Origin: Cristatella mucedo
Taxonomy: Eukaryota; Bryozoa; Phylactolaemata; Cristatellidae
Direction: 5' to 3'
Length of the DNA stretch: 64,000 nt
Assembly: GCA_009760855.2 (NCBI GenBank)
Contig: WPIO01000064.1
Coordinates: 1,875,501 to 1,939,500 of the forward strand
Below are positions 46,901 through 55,799 of the stretch, piece by piece. Position 1 is the stretch's first letter. Each line of letters begins with the position of its first letter. The notes beneath the pieces were generated by a model, which made no database searches, was not told where the DNA came from, and worked only from the letters and a program-made list of their open reading frames with translations. Both the position numbers and the translations under genes were made by a program.

Positions 46901-49900
46901 GATATTAAAATTGAAATTTCCAACTTAGATTCGACCTAAACTATTGCAGTGATGTGCAAGTGATACCTAGTGAGAATCCTGCTCCCACACAGTGCAGTCA
47001 ACTGAGAACAAGACTATTGATCAATAAACTGATGAGGAGATTAATATAATTCATTATTTGTAATTCATTTGTATAGCACCCTAAGAGAACTGAATCTCTA
47101 TTCAGGCACTTAGCATACGCCTCGGGGGGCTCGAGCCCACGACCTCAGCCAGACCTTGGTCGGGGCAAGCACCTTAACCGCTGAACCAAACCAGCTCGTA
47201 ATGGTATGTGTCATCAGCTGCTGGCTGACGGTGTGCAAGAGTTGGTGGATTTTATAGTAGCTGACCTGCCCATCGAACACTAATACCTGGAGAAAAAACG
47301 ACCGTATCCCCCATAGCTGCACAGCTGCGCGCTGAAGCAATAAAGCAATGAATGAATATGTAATGCAATGAAGTAATAAAAGTATTGAGCTTCTTAGAGA
47401 CCCATCGATGCATTGTGGAACTGCAGAACTCACAACATTACCGACGTGAGAAGATAGGCCCTCATAGACTGGGTGATCGTAGGTATCAAATGCTTAAAGA
47501 TGCAGCAGAACTAGTGGAGAGACTGCCAGAGTCAGCATTCGTGAGGCCATCACACACTGGAAACAGTATGGACTGTGTGGAGTGACTAGCTCTACAACCT
47601 TATGGGAACTTTCTTGCAAGGTTAGAAGACTGTATTTTCTCACCACTGTTCTAGTTGCAGCCGGCTCAACGAGGAGCACCACTAGTGCAGAGCTCGGTAA
47701 AAAAAAAGGAGGGGGAGGGAGAGCCGAGTGAGCATGCATCAGAATGTTCCACAGCACAGGGACAGCAGCAACGGAAGCAAAACCGAGCGCACCGGCTATG
47801 ATATTCCCACACAGAGTGGGGTCTCTAGAGCAACAAGTAATGTAACACCTAATCACTCATGTACTATAGTCACAAGAATCGGCAAAGTTAAAAATGCAGT
47901 AGTCATCATAATTGTTTTAGCTAAGCTAAGCAGAGGTTGCAGTGTACTGACGACCCGTGGCAGCAACAGGCCACAAGTGGTTCGTGCAGTTTCATACCAT
48001 TTCAGGCAGGAGACGATCGGCAGCCAAAACGAACAAGGCGCCAAACAGGAAGCCAATGCTGACAGGAACGAAAGCCCATTGGCCATCCGAGCCGTAGCTG
48101 CCTGATGCAGTGGCTAGCTCAAGCGCAGGTTCCAGCAGCGACCAGAATGATGCAGCCAGCATGACCTGTGAGACAAAGGATTATTATGACACACAGCAAT
48201 ATCACTGCTTCAGCTTCTCGAAGCAACACCATGCAGTGAGCGCGCATGCACTCGCGTGCCTGCACGCATGTGGCGTGAGCGAGTACGAGAACCGCTCGTT
48301 GGTCAGCAGCCGTTGGGCTGCATATGTGGCACAGGAGCACGCTCCAGACCAAGACTCAGCAGACATAGGATGAGTCGACAACCATGCATGGCAGACAGCA
48401 GTCTGGCAGCAGCTCAGAGTCCATACGAATACTATTGGTTTACATGCACGACACTTGCAAAGCATACAACAGAAATCTCGACTCAAAATCAACACACACA
48501 ATCAATTCAGAAGCCGATGCCGAGTTACTGTTATATGTTTCCGTAAACTCGGTCCAGATTGTCCTCACTAAAATAAGAGGTTCGCAACCATTTATTGGGA
48601 AAGATTGCTAAGGAAAGAAGCTATACCCGCTAGACTACTTGCTGTGCAGTTAGCACATACAGCTGTTGCCAGGTGCAGCAGAGGTCAATCAGCAACATTC
48701 CTGATAACGTTGAGCATGGCTACAGTACTTTGCTCTTCAAGCCAGACAGACCTATCAGCAAGTGTGGAGAGCTAAGGCAGTCTACAGGCAGAAGACACAT
48801 ACATAGCTCGTGGTCAGGTCAGATTCAGGATTTTGCAACTCGTGACTTCCGATCAGATCTCCAGGCACCACACTCCTTGTAGGTCGAACTTTAAGATAAA
48901 CCCATACAGCAGGGGCGCACACAGCCGAGGGCCAATTAGCGATTCAATCGAGGCATTACAAACACCTAATGAACGTAGATCACTTGATCACGAAAAAGTT
49001 CGACTAAGTACGAATGAGTATAAATAATGAGTAAGTATAATAATAATAATAATAATGCACTTGATAAAGAGCCCTCAGAGAACTTAATCTCTTTCTAGGC
49101 GCTTTACATTTGCTGCAAAGTGAAATACAACTGAATGGTAAGTAAAATCATACTTGAAAAACAAACAAAATGAATAATATGGTTAGGGGTGACATGCACA
49201 GGGTCAGCATGCAAATGTGGTTAGTGGCAGCATGCACAGTGTCAGCACGCATAAGCACATCAAGGACGAATCACAGGGACCCACTAAATGCTGTCCTAAA
49301 TAGGTGTGTTTTTAAGTTCCTTTTAAATGTGGTCAGGTCAGGGGATGTTCTGACGCAGGTCGGGAGGGAGTTCCAGGCTTTGGGAGCATACGAACTAAAT
49401 GCACGGTCTCCAAACGATTTAAGGTTTGTACGAGGTATTTCTAGACTTTTGGATTCCGAAAAGCGGGTGGTACGATGCTTGGCCTGATGGGGTGGTATAT
49501 CTGAGAGATAGGCTGGAGCCATAGAATGTAGGGACCTAAAAGTGAGCAACAAAACCTTGAAGTCAATCCGTTGCTTGACTGGTAGCCAGTGCAGGTCGGC
49601 GAGAAGTGGAGTAATGTGGCAACTGCGACACTCACGACAGACAAGCCTAGCTGCCGAGTTTTGCACCAGCTGCAATCGCCTGATCGCACATGCTGGTAGG
49701 CCAGTAAGCAGTGAGTTGCAGAAGTCGAGACGGGATGTCACGAATGCATGGACCAACTTGGACGTGCTATCCTTATCTAAACAAGCCCGAATTTTAGCAA
49801 TGTTATGAAGCTGAAAATAGGCGGATTTGACCGTGGAGCTGATATGGTCGTCTAACGAGAGGTCACTTTGGAATATGACACCTAGGAATATGACACCTTT

Positions 49901-51625
49901 GGAATATGACACGTATGCTCGGTGGTAGCTACGTGGGGCAAGAGGCATGTGTCTCCCTAACCAAACTCAGTGCAGATAGAGCAGTGTTGAACACTGCACC
50001 TGCAGCCAGGTAGCCTGCAGGCTAAGCACAGTTTCAGCACGTGCATAATTGTGCTCTTGGGCACACAACGAAATCGCGATCTTCACTAGCAAATCAAGCT
50101 CCTTCCTGGTGCAGAGAATCGATTCAAGCTTGAGCATCGATTCACGCATCTCCGCTGCTCACGGACTCACCCCGGCAGCAAAGCCCAGGCTGCCGTCCAG
50201 CACTTTCCTCTAGAAAAGAAAATCGTACAAAACTTGGCAAAGCAATCAATCAAATGAAAACGACCCTCACTATGGCAGAGTGGTATAACATGGTTCATCA
50301 GAATGAAAACAGAGCATAGCGGTTACATACATAAATAATGCATGCAACACGTGGATATAAGATATGCACTGGTGAGGGGGTTGGTCTGACACGTGGCATA
50401 ATAGCACAACCTAAGTTACTACTATGCTATTATGTTACAACATACGTTACACTCATAGTGCTGCTCAGCGCACACATTGTAAACACAAGCTTAGAATATA
50501 GCAGCCCAAAACTACGATGTGTCACATCTAGAGCATACAGAATGAGTTAGGCTTGCGAATGCACTTGCAACATATCGTAGCAGTAGCAGCTGCTACTGCT
50601 GAGAATTGCCACGATCAGCATAAAAAGCTGAGCTGCACCCTACCAGGAATAAGTGGGCACTCCGGCCACGCAGGTCAGGCTACAGCTCCGGCGCAGCCAC
50701 GTCTGGAGCAGATGTCACGGGGCTAAACACACCAACAACGTGCACTTGCGCAACCTGCTAGATCCGATAGGCAAGGGCGACAGGGGTAAAACTAGTCGTA
50801 GTTGAGTGCTAGTGTTTTACACAGTGCAAGGGAAATCGACGGCTTAATGAAGCAGAAAAATATGCAAAGGTGGTCTATCCCGGAGGCCATGGTTGCAGCT
50901 CGTTCAGAGATCGCAATCTGCGAGAAGCGAAGCTGCAATCATATGACAGAGCTGTTCAGCTACTTGCACGGATACTTTGTAGAGGGAAACTCGAATTCAT
51001 TGAATCACAGTAACCCAAGCTTTAGCCCAGAACTTTCATTATCTCATGGAAGCTCTGGGCATGCAGCCTGGGAGGAATCGGAATTATTCCATAATCTGGT
51101 AGCGAGGATGGAGTTAATCTGGTGGAGTCATGCGAGTACAAAGCCAGATTAAACATCTATCGGACGTAGTCTGAGTTCACGGATGTATCCAAGTCACGAG
51201 AGCCATAAAACGCCTGTAAAAGCCCGCGGACAACCTACGGATTACAAGATTAACTTTCAAAACCCACAACGGTCTTGCGGAATGAACAGCCCTGCTATAT
51301 CGGCTTATCGCGAATACATGTCGTGAGCCAGTCCGGGAAATGGCTTGCGCTACGAGTGCGAGGAGACGCAAACGATATTCTGAGAATTAACGCACGAAAT
51401 ACTAGCTTTACGGCGTTTACTCCTGACGATGCGACGATGCATAGAAAAGCTGGAGCAGCGTGGCGAGCAGCGACAGATGCTCGGGCTAAGTAGGCGAGCA
51501 ACTCGAAAGACAAGTACCTGTCCTCTCTGGAATACAAAGACCAGCGCTGCACCGGCCGCTGTGAAGCCCCATGTAAGCAACGTCCCGAGCAGAGTCTGGA
51601 GCAGTGGATGCTGGCCCTCTATCAT
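34307..51625 (-). CDS. SLC39A11: Zinc transporter ZIP11, complete spliced gene (8 coding exons)
   Basis: ZIP11 is a GufA-subfamily ZIP transporter that moves zinc, and possibly other divalent metals, into the cytosol across Golgi, nuclear or plasma membranes (family knowledge). On the minus strand the coding exons are 51518-51625, 50171-50209, 47998-48165, 41586-41838, 40310-40379, 39350-39448, 37172-37330 and 34307-34385. They sum to 975 nt, giving 324 residues plus TGA, with GT/AG at each junction and continuous phase. About eight hydrophobic segments are visible (roughly residues 8-32, 40-62, 79-98, 174-201, 214-234, 247-272, 275-292, 303-322). The metal-site residues are in place: H186-N187 and E190 in HNVPEG, Q222-N223 and E226 in QNFPEG, and E255 in GMVEP. 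The cytosolic loop at about 106-172 is alanine-rich and poorly conserved. The length is slightly below the vertebrate form (about 335-342). The start aligns with the usual N-terminus and the C-terminus ends in the family signature LDVGLG. UTR limits were not determined. Confidence 0.96.
35018..35100 (-). repeat. SINE-A 3' fragment, decayed (SLC39A11 intron 7)
   Basis: CCGATTCAACAGCCTCATTC, ATATAGCGA and CAGCTTGCAGTGGGCAATAA match the 3' half of SINE-A on the minus strand. Confidence 0.55.
35980..36165 (-). mobile_element. SINE-A, full length (SLC39A11 intron 7)
   Basis: The plus strand reads AAATAAATAAATCATAGCTG (tail), the standard body, AATCAAACCCACGACCTCGG (B-box complement, one change) and GCACCATCACGGCTCACCC (head end). 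It is sense relative to SLC39A11. Confidence 0.93.
36570..36630 (-). repeat. SINE-B tail fragment
   Basis: TTTGTATAGCACCCTAAGAG and AACTAAATCTCTATCTAGGC give the hairpin in SINE-B form on the minus strand, without a head. Confidence 0.65.
36725..36947 (-). mobile_element. LINE-A 3' UTR fragment (SLC39A11 intron 7)
   Basis: (AAT)n, hairpin and UTR up to GCACGCATAAGCACA. It is truncated before the coding region, 225 bp downstream of exon 7. Confidence 0.88.
37172..37330 (-). CDS. SLC39A11: SLC39A11 coding exon 7 (helices 6 and 7)
   Basis: This exon encodes W246 to R298 plus two bases of codon 299. The helix-6 motif [13 protein letters not shown] contains the glutamate E255. It continues through LLGALAV and [19 protein letters not shown] to IIPEAQR. 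The acceptor is CCTGCAG and the donor GTAAGT matches consensus. A second GT five bases earlier (after CAGAG) would change phase and not join exon 8 in frame, so it was not chosen. Confidence 0.95.
37331..39349. other. SLC39A11 intron 6; no other feature recognised
   Basis: Mixed sequence with a palindromic pair of GAGGGTGGAGG/CCTCCACCCTC blocks near 37528-37560 and pyrimidine-rich stretches near 37900-38030. Open frames here have no recognisable homology. Confidence 0.5.
39350..39448 (-). CDS. SLC39A11: SLC39A11 coding exon 6 (metal-site helix 5)
   Basis: This exon encodes the end of R213 to F245 plus two bases of W246. It starts [14 protein letters not shown], with Q222, N223 and E226 as expected metal ligands, followed by [18 protein letters not shown]. 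The acceptor is CTTGTAG and the donor is GTAACT. It has no methionine start, so an ATG-to-stop scan does not report it in its own frame. Confidence 0.94.
40310..40379 (-). CDS. SLC39A11: SLC39A11 coding exon 5
   Basis: This exon encodes E190 (completed across the junction) to the first two bases of R213, reading [25 protein letters not shown]190 is the bridging metal ligand of the HNxPEG motif. The acceptor is CTTGCAG and the donor is GTTAGT. The exon enters in phase 1 and leaves in phase 2. Confidence 0.94.
41586..41838 (-). CDS. SLC39A11: SLC39A11 coding exon 4 (variable loop and start of metal-site helix 4)
   Basis: This exon encodes residues 106-189 plus the first base of codon 190. The first part (about 106-172) is the cytosolic loop, rich in Ala, Ser and Arg with two runs of five alanines (SAAAAASPK and ASAAAAANW). 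The last part is helix 4, reading [17 protein letters not shown], which brings the metal ligands H186 and N187. The acceptor is GTCGACAG, the donor GTGACC, and the exit phase is 1. The loop differs strongly in sequence from vertebrate ZIP11, as expected for this region. Confidence 0.92.
42810..42912. repeat. (CA)n microsatellite
   Basis: A pure CA run followed by CACG and CATA variants. Confidence 0.95.
43550..43735. repeat. AT-rich palindromic tract (TATTAATATAT units)
   Basis: About 185 bases made almost wholly of A and T in TATATTAATAT-like units, bracketed by TATATTGCAGCGTA and TATATTGCTGCGTA. Confidence 0.9.
43890..43935. repeat. (CA)n microsatellite
   Basis: Pure CA dinucleotides in SLC39A11 intron 3. 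Confidence 0.95.
44028..44170 (-). repeat. LINE-A tail, very decayed
   Basis: GTAATAATGCACTGCTAAAT, AGAACTAAAAGAAAG, GGTAAAATCAAGC and ACACACGGACGAAG follow the order of the LINE-A 3' UTR but with many changes. Confidence 0.5.
44652..44822 (-). mobile_element. SINE-A, full length (SLC39A11 intron 3)
   Basis: AGCTGATATAACAGCATC, ACTTTTACGGCTATGACC, the B-box complement GGATTCGAACACACGACCCC and GCCATCACGGCTCACC, on the minus strand. Confidence 0.88.
44930..45556 (+). mobile_element. LINE-B 3' portion (SLC39A11 intron 3)
   Basis: The plus-strand coding remnant includes [44 protein letters not shown] and [12 protein letters not shown], which match the LINE-B copy at 10.6-11.2 kb. The LINE-B 3' tail follows at 45450-45555. 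It is 5'-truncated and frameshifted. Confidence 0.88.
45876..46491 (+). mobile_element. LINE-A, younger copy nested in the older LINE-A
   Basis: The plus-strand frame 45864-46256 encodes [20 protein letters not shown] through AFSGSL without a stop, then a near-intact 3' UTR, hairpin and (ATT)n. It is much less diverged than the host copy. Confidence 0.92.
47045..47205 (-). mobile_element. SINE-B, full length (SLC39A11 intron 3)
   Basis: TAATTCATTTGTATAGCACC, AGAGAACTGAATCTCTATTC (3' hairpin), GGCTCGAGCCCACGACCTC (B-box complement), GACCTTGGTCGGGGC and CTTAACCGCTGAACCAAACC (head), on the minus strand. Confidence 0.93.
47998..48165 (-). CDS. SLC39A11: SLC39A11 coding exon 3
   Basis: This exon encodes residues 50-105. 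It covers the rest of helix 2 ([18 protein letters not shown]), a short glycine/serine loop, and helix 3 ([19 protein letters not shown]), ending DRLLPEM. The acceptor is CACAG at 48170-48166 and the donor is GTATGA. Both ends are phase 0. Confidence 0.94.
48166..49030. other. SLC39A11 intron 2, exon-3 proximal part
   Basis: No repeat or coding homology recognised. Confidence 0.5.
49036..49890 (-). mobile_element. LINE-A, 5'-truncated, largely intact C-terminal frame (SLC39A11 intron 2)
   Basis: (AAT)n, hairpin and 3' UTR, then the minus-strand frame from about 49889 ([20 protein letters not shown]) to AFSGSL at 49271 with no stop. The 5' breakpoint lies in an imperfect triplication of GGAATATGACACCT (49871-49912). 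It is sense relative to SLC39A11. Confidence 0.92.
50171..50209 (-). CDS. SLC39A11: SLC39A11 coding exon 2 (39-nt microexon)
   Basis: This 13-codon exon encodes [13 protein letters not shown], the start of the second membrane helix and one of the most conserved stretches of ZIP11. It lies between a pyrimidine-rich acceptor (TTCTTTTCTAG) and a strong donor (GTGAGT). Both ends are phase 0. It is too short for ORF-based gene finding and would be missed without homology. Confidence 0.94.
50210..51517. other. SLC39A11 intron 1; no other feature recognised
   Basis: Only short open frames without homology. Confidence 0.5.
51518..51625 (-). CDS. SLC39A11: SLC39A11 coding exon 1 (start codon)
   Basis: This exon encodes residues 1-36, from [14 protein letters not shown] through the first membrane helix to FVFQRGQ, then the donor GTACTTG. 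The ATG at 51625 is chosen because the residues after it align one-for-one with the known ZIP11 N-terminus (M-x-x-G-x-x followed by [18 protein letters not shown]). The exon ends in phase 0. An acceptor-like pyrimidine tract ending in CAG lies about 45 bases upstream of the ATG, so an upstream non-coding exon is possible but not shown. Confidence 0.93.
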
Positions 51626-52300
51626 TGCACAGCCGTATACACACCACCAGCACGATGAATGCCGGCCCTGCTCCCAAAGAGGAGGGGTCCTAGGTAAAGG
51701 CCAAGGTCGGATGACACGGACTGTTTCCGGCAGTAGTATCTAGCTCGTCGATTTAATTCCTGTACGTGGCCAAAAACGGTTCTAAAATTCTTAAAATTTC
51801 TAAAGTGCTTAGAATTGTATTTCCAAGCAAAGAGTTTCCGGACCGTGCCTCGTGCCTCGACAGCTAATACGCCGTCGTTTTTCATAGAGCCAGCTCACTG
51901 ACGGCTGCGTGCCCAGTGCTTATCGCACGATGAGAGTGAAGTGAGCTGGCTCTATGCCAAACGGCGACATTACGGTGCCGAACTAGCTGCTGCGAGCACT
52001 GACTCACAGCCGAAAGTAAGCTCAATCCATAAACAGACGCCGCCGCATCAGCTGGCCTCGATCGGTCAACCGACTGGATGCCCGATCGGGAGCACCCAGT
52101 CCCACCGGCAATGACCGGCCCTACCGAGACCGCGCTGCGCCGAGAAGTGTTCCCGGCATAATCGAGCAGCCGCCGCCTCGCAGCCGGGACCTCAAGCACC
52201 GCCCTCGCTTTCAGGCGTAGCGGCGGCGGCGAGCGGCTGGTGAAATAAACTGTATGTTCTTTCACTCAGTCTGATAGCGTGAGTTTACGCTCGCTCTCGA
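51626..52300 (-). promoter_or_regulatory. Probable SLC39A11 5' flank / promoter region
   Basis: This is upstream of the SLC39A11 start codon on the minus strand. Sequence from about 51900 to 52260 is CpG-rich compared with the introns. It contains a perfect 17-bp inverted repeat (51883-51899 and 51940-51956). No TATA box or transcription start can be assigned. Calling it a promoter is inference from position and composition. Confidence 0.4.
51883..51956. repeat. Perfect 17-bp inverted repeat upstream of SLC39A11
   Basis: CATAGAGCCAGCTCACT (51883-51899) and its exact complement AGTGAGCTGGCTCTATG (51940-51956) are separated by 40 bases, 258-331 bases before the ATG. Confidence 0.9.
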
Positions 52301-53424
52301 AAGCTGTCCGCGTTGGAGTCGCGGACATCGACTGCGTGCGATATGAGCTCTGTCAGCGGAAAACTTCAAAAGCCTCCGTGGTAAAACAACTGCCAGGATT
52401 CCCATATTGGTGACATCCGTCGCCCACATTAGTTGAGTCTACGCCTGCGAGAGTGATGCAGCGTAGGTCAGAAGCAAACAGCTAAACCGGTCTTTTATCG
52501 GCGCGAAGATACATTTTCGAGCTTCGTGCGCCCTCGCCGAATTTTTCTCGTTGCAAAATCTGTCTGCCGTCTCTCTCTCTCCCTCTCTCTTTCATTATCT
52601 CTAACCGTCTGTCCTTACCACCGTTTCGCTCCATCTGGCTGTCTGCCTCCGTCTGTCTCGCCGTAATCGCAGAGGTCCCGCCTGCTCCTGCTCGGTCAAA
52701 CGCCCAGTCGGCAGCAGATGAGCGTGACGAACCTCATCGCAATATATTTACTGACGACGATGTGCAAGTGTGCAAGTGTAGTGGCGAACCTCGGGTGTAC
52801 CGTAACAAGCGGTCATGAGTAGTCTTCCGCACTCGCAGACGATGACGTGTCTGTCTGTCTGTCTGTCTGTCTGTCCCCGCGTTTCTATCTGTTATCTGTG
52901 CTATTGCTACAGGAGCACTGTTTAAATTCGGCCTACTCACACGAAACACGACCGCCATCGCGTGGCGAAACAAGCGCGACCGGGTGGCTTGGAAATCACG
53001 CGATGTCCTTAGCTTGAGGTCACGAGCAACGTCGAGCGCTCGTGGTAGTGAGACTCTTCAAGTCCAACGTCAAGTTGCACGAGCGCATGGCACATGCTTC
53101 TCGGCTGAGTTAAGCGCTCGGTTGGGGGCGCATTGCAGGGAGACGAGCGGTGTCGTGCGAACGGTCCCGCCAGTCTCTTATCTCGTTGCTGTATGAGATT
53201 GCTTGCTTCCTTTTTCTGGATATGTACAGTGCCTAGAAACAGATTTAGTTCTCTGGTGGTGCTATACAGACGTCTTTTCGTCGTTAGTATCCAGCAGACT
53301 AGCGTATATCTTTCTGGCAGTCGGTCGGTCTCCCGACAAGGTCCACCTACAGATGAGTCGCGGGAAGCTAGTTTTATTTGATGGAATCGGAAATGGCCCC
53401 CGACGATGCAGCTCTATCTAGTGC

Positions 53425-53503
<79 letters not shown>

Positions 53504-54160
53504 ATGTATTGCGCAACTCGGTGGCCTTTGCAGCAGCGGAGAATTGAGGCTTTTTTGTTTGTTTCGCTATTTCTGACCGGAAGCAGCATCCAGCACAAGC
53601 GGCAGTCAGGTGAGTTCATCGACGCGAGATGCCCAGCTTTTCTTCGATGCGGTCGTCCACTTTCGCTTTCGCTTTCGAAGCGCTACACCAGCAGCAGCAC
53701 TTCCGGGGGCTAAACGCATTGCATCAATGGGCATGCTCGTGGTCAATAAGCTTCAGCCTAGGATACCACATCAAAGCCGGCCCATGCATTTGTGACTTCC
53801 TGTCTAGGCTTATGTAATTCGCTGCTAGCACGCCTTCCTCTCTCTCTCTGCGGTAAGAGACCTGCCATTGGTGCAAAACTCGGAAGTAATACTTTTCTTA
53901 GGGCGTTGTACAAATGAATTATATATGTATATACTCTAGGGCAATTGTGCTGAAATCCCTGGACAGAATCCCTTCTACAGGGTTCAGCTCATGTCTTCGC
54001 GATTCCATACTAACTCTGCCACAATATGCAGAATTCTCCTATTAAGGAAATGCTCAACAAATGCTTGACTACCACTGAAGTAGCATTTTAGGTTTAGCTC
54101 CAATTCATTCGAATATTTCATAAGCATTAGCGCATCGGACCGTGAAATTTTAGAAAGACG
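52300..54160. other. Unique flank with microsatellites, no gene seen
   Basis: Contains (CTGT)n at 52849-52875 and a long (CT)n at 53424-53498. A SINE-B/LINE-A tail fragment lies at 53222-53275 (GTGCCTAGAAACAGATTTAG, TTCTCTGGTGGTGCTATAC). Open frames across the CT run are repeat artefacts. Confidence 0.5.
53424..53498. repeat. (CT)n microsatellite
   Basis: About 35 nearly uninterrupted CT units. Confidence 0.97.
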
Positions 54161-54164
54161 TTAT

Positions 54165-54252
54165 CTTTCCCTCTGCAGCAAACGTAAAGCGCCTAGAAAG
54201 AGACTGAGTTCTATGAGGGCGCTTTATCAAGTGCATTATTATTATTATTATT
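54165..54252 (+). repeat. LINE-A 3' tail only
   Basis: CTGCAGCAAACGTAAAGCGC, CTAGAAAGAGACTGAGTTC, GAGGGCGCTTTATCAAGTGC and (ATT)n, about 88 bp with no UTR or ORF. Confidence 0.88.
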
Positions 54253-55185
54253 TATGCCTCTCTCGGTAGCGAAAAGTGTGCAACCTAAATCAGTCAGATA
54301 ACGACAGTGCTTAAAATTCTGAGCGGCTCTTGAATTACAAGCATTGCACGTGTTAAAGCATGGATCAGACCGTATCACAAGCCGTTTGAAGAAATATTTA
54401 ATCACTTTGAACTTCCAACATGTGAATCGTACGCTACCGATAGTGCTGTACGTATGTGCATCTTGGTGGCGTTGGAATATGAAAGTCTAGAATTATAAAG
54501 ATATAAATATTATGCACAAGATATATCATGCAATTGATGGTTTGGCGGTATAAAAAAGATTCCACATCAAGCAATGGTTAGCCACCGTCATTCGGGCTAC
54601 GAATTAATTACATCAATGGCCGATACCGTACACGTGAGCCTCTCTGTGGTTTTGGAGCGCAAACGGACTTGTTACATTTAAGTATGGACGCTCTTGATTG
54701 CTGCTACACTCATATACCGTCTGCAAACCATTGGTGCACATTGGAGTATCAAGTGCGACTCGCTGTATTTGGTGCAGCAAGTGCGACTTACTAGAGACAC
54801 TTCAAGGGACCAGCACCGCAAGTATTTTCACACCTAAACAAGGTCTGCACAGCACATGTGGCAAAGTACTTTAACTCAGCACCTGCTGCCGCGTGTTCGG
54901 AACAGTAGCTCTGTCTATCAACGAACGCGAAAAAGCAATTTTCCTCATACAATTCTAGATAAATGTAAGTTTTATTAGGCGCTGTGATAGATAAATTTTC
55001 TTGAAAACGACGTGCTCTACAATTGATGCGAAGTACGCTGAAGGTTTGAGTAGGTTGTGAACAACTGAGAGCGAACCGAATGGGTAAAATAATTTACACC
55101 GAATGGTGTGCTTGTGTTATTTATGGAAGACGGTGCTCTCCAATCGTTATTTGTGTAGTAATTAGCGCTGCCTCTTGAACATTCG
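54253..55185. other. AT-rich unique sequence, no gene seen
   Basis: Only short open frames and no repeat family recognised. Confidence 0.5.
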
Positions 55186-55189
55186 ATCG

Positions 55190-55280
55190 TGTTTCCTTTG
55201 CAGCAAATTTAAAGCACTTAGAAAGAGATTTAGTTCTGTGTGGGCGCTTTATCAAGTGTATTATTATTATCTTTATTATT
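55190..55280 (+). repeat. LINE-A 3' tail only, diverged
   Basis: CCTTTGCAGCAAATTTAAAG, CACTTAGAAAGAGATTTAG, GGGCGCTTTATCAAGTGTAT and (TTA)n, 340 bp before the 55.6-kb tandem-repeat element. Confidence 0.82.
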
Positions 55281-55623
55281 AAAATCACAGAGCCTGCATG
55301 TACTGCCTGCTCGCTTATCCGGATCAATACGTTCGATTATCACATCAAAATGTATGGAATTCAACAACACCGTTACGCCGAAGACACGTGCGGATGCACC
55401 CCTCATTTCTGTTAATGGTCGGCCGCTTCAGCGAAGCAGCAATCGAAGCCCGATGAATCCGTCGTTATTGCCCAGATGTCGGCTAAAGTTGAAAAGCGCC
55501 TCGTCGGGAAAACTTGGCTTCTCCTAATTGGCTCAAAGGGCTCAAACTTAAAGTAAGGGATTTCGATACCAGAACAATTTGGCGCATTCCGCATCACCCG
55601 GTCGACGCGTCTGTGTTCTTTTT

Positions 55624-55770
55624 AGGGTTCGATAAATTACCGCAATCCACCGCAATACACTCTAATAGCTAGCAACGACCAGACGTAAGCGTTTCCGAGC
55701 TCAAATTTTGCGCTGATATTGTAGCAAACGTTTAAATTTATCTGTCCGCAAAATTTCATGTCGCTGCGCG
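55624..55770 (+). repeat. Left terminal inverted repeat of the 55.6-kb element
   Basis: Begins AGGGTTCGATAAATTACC and ends near CATGTCGCTGCG. It is about 85% identical by eye to the complement of the right arm. Its outer part (CGCAATCCACCGCAATAC) also resembles the internal monomers. Confidence 0.75.
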
Positions 55771-55799
55771 CACGCGCACTTATGTAAATGAGCTTTGAC

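Larger units (their letters stand above)
45558..47650 (-). mobile_element. LINE-A, old copy split by a LINE-A and a SINE-B
   Basis: Three minus-strand blocks of one element: C-terminal coding region 45558-45875, RT region 46492-47035 and an upstream RT part at 47460-47650 (cognate of the AADRSSKTRRD to VYPKQCxLCGVISSK region). The first junction reads across the nested element: ACTTGACTGTGCAGCTGA on one side and GAGGTCATCTAGTGG on the other are adjacent in intact copies. Stops are frequent. Confidence 0.8.

Noticed and set aside
49170-49487. Plus-strand frame [15 protein letters not shown]..., also seen on the minus strand at 46040-46357
   Set aside because: It is the antisense of the LINE-A 3' UTR and C-terminal coding region and recurs with each copy. 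It is not a separate gene.
52520-52535. Metal-response element (TGCGCCC) upstream of SLC39A11
   Set aside because: A single 7-base match about 900 bases from the ATG in GC-rich DNA is expected by chance.
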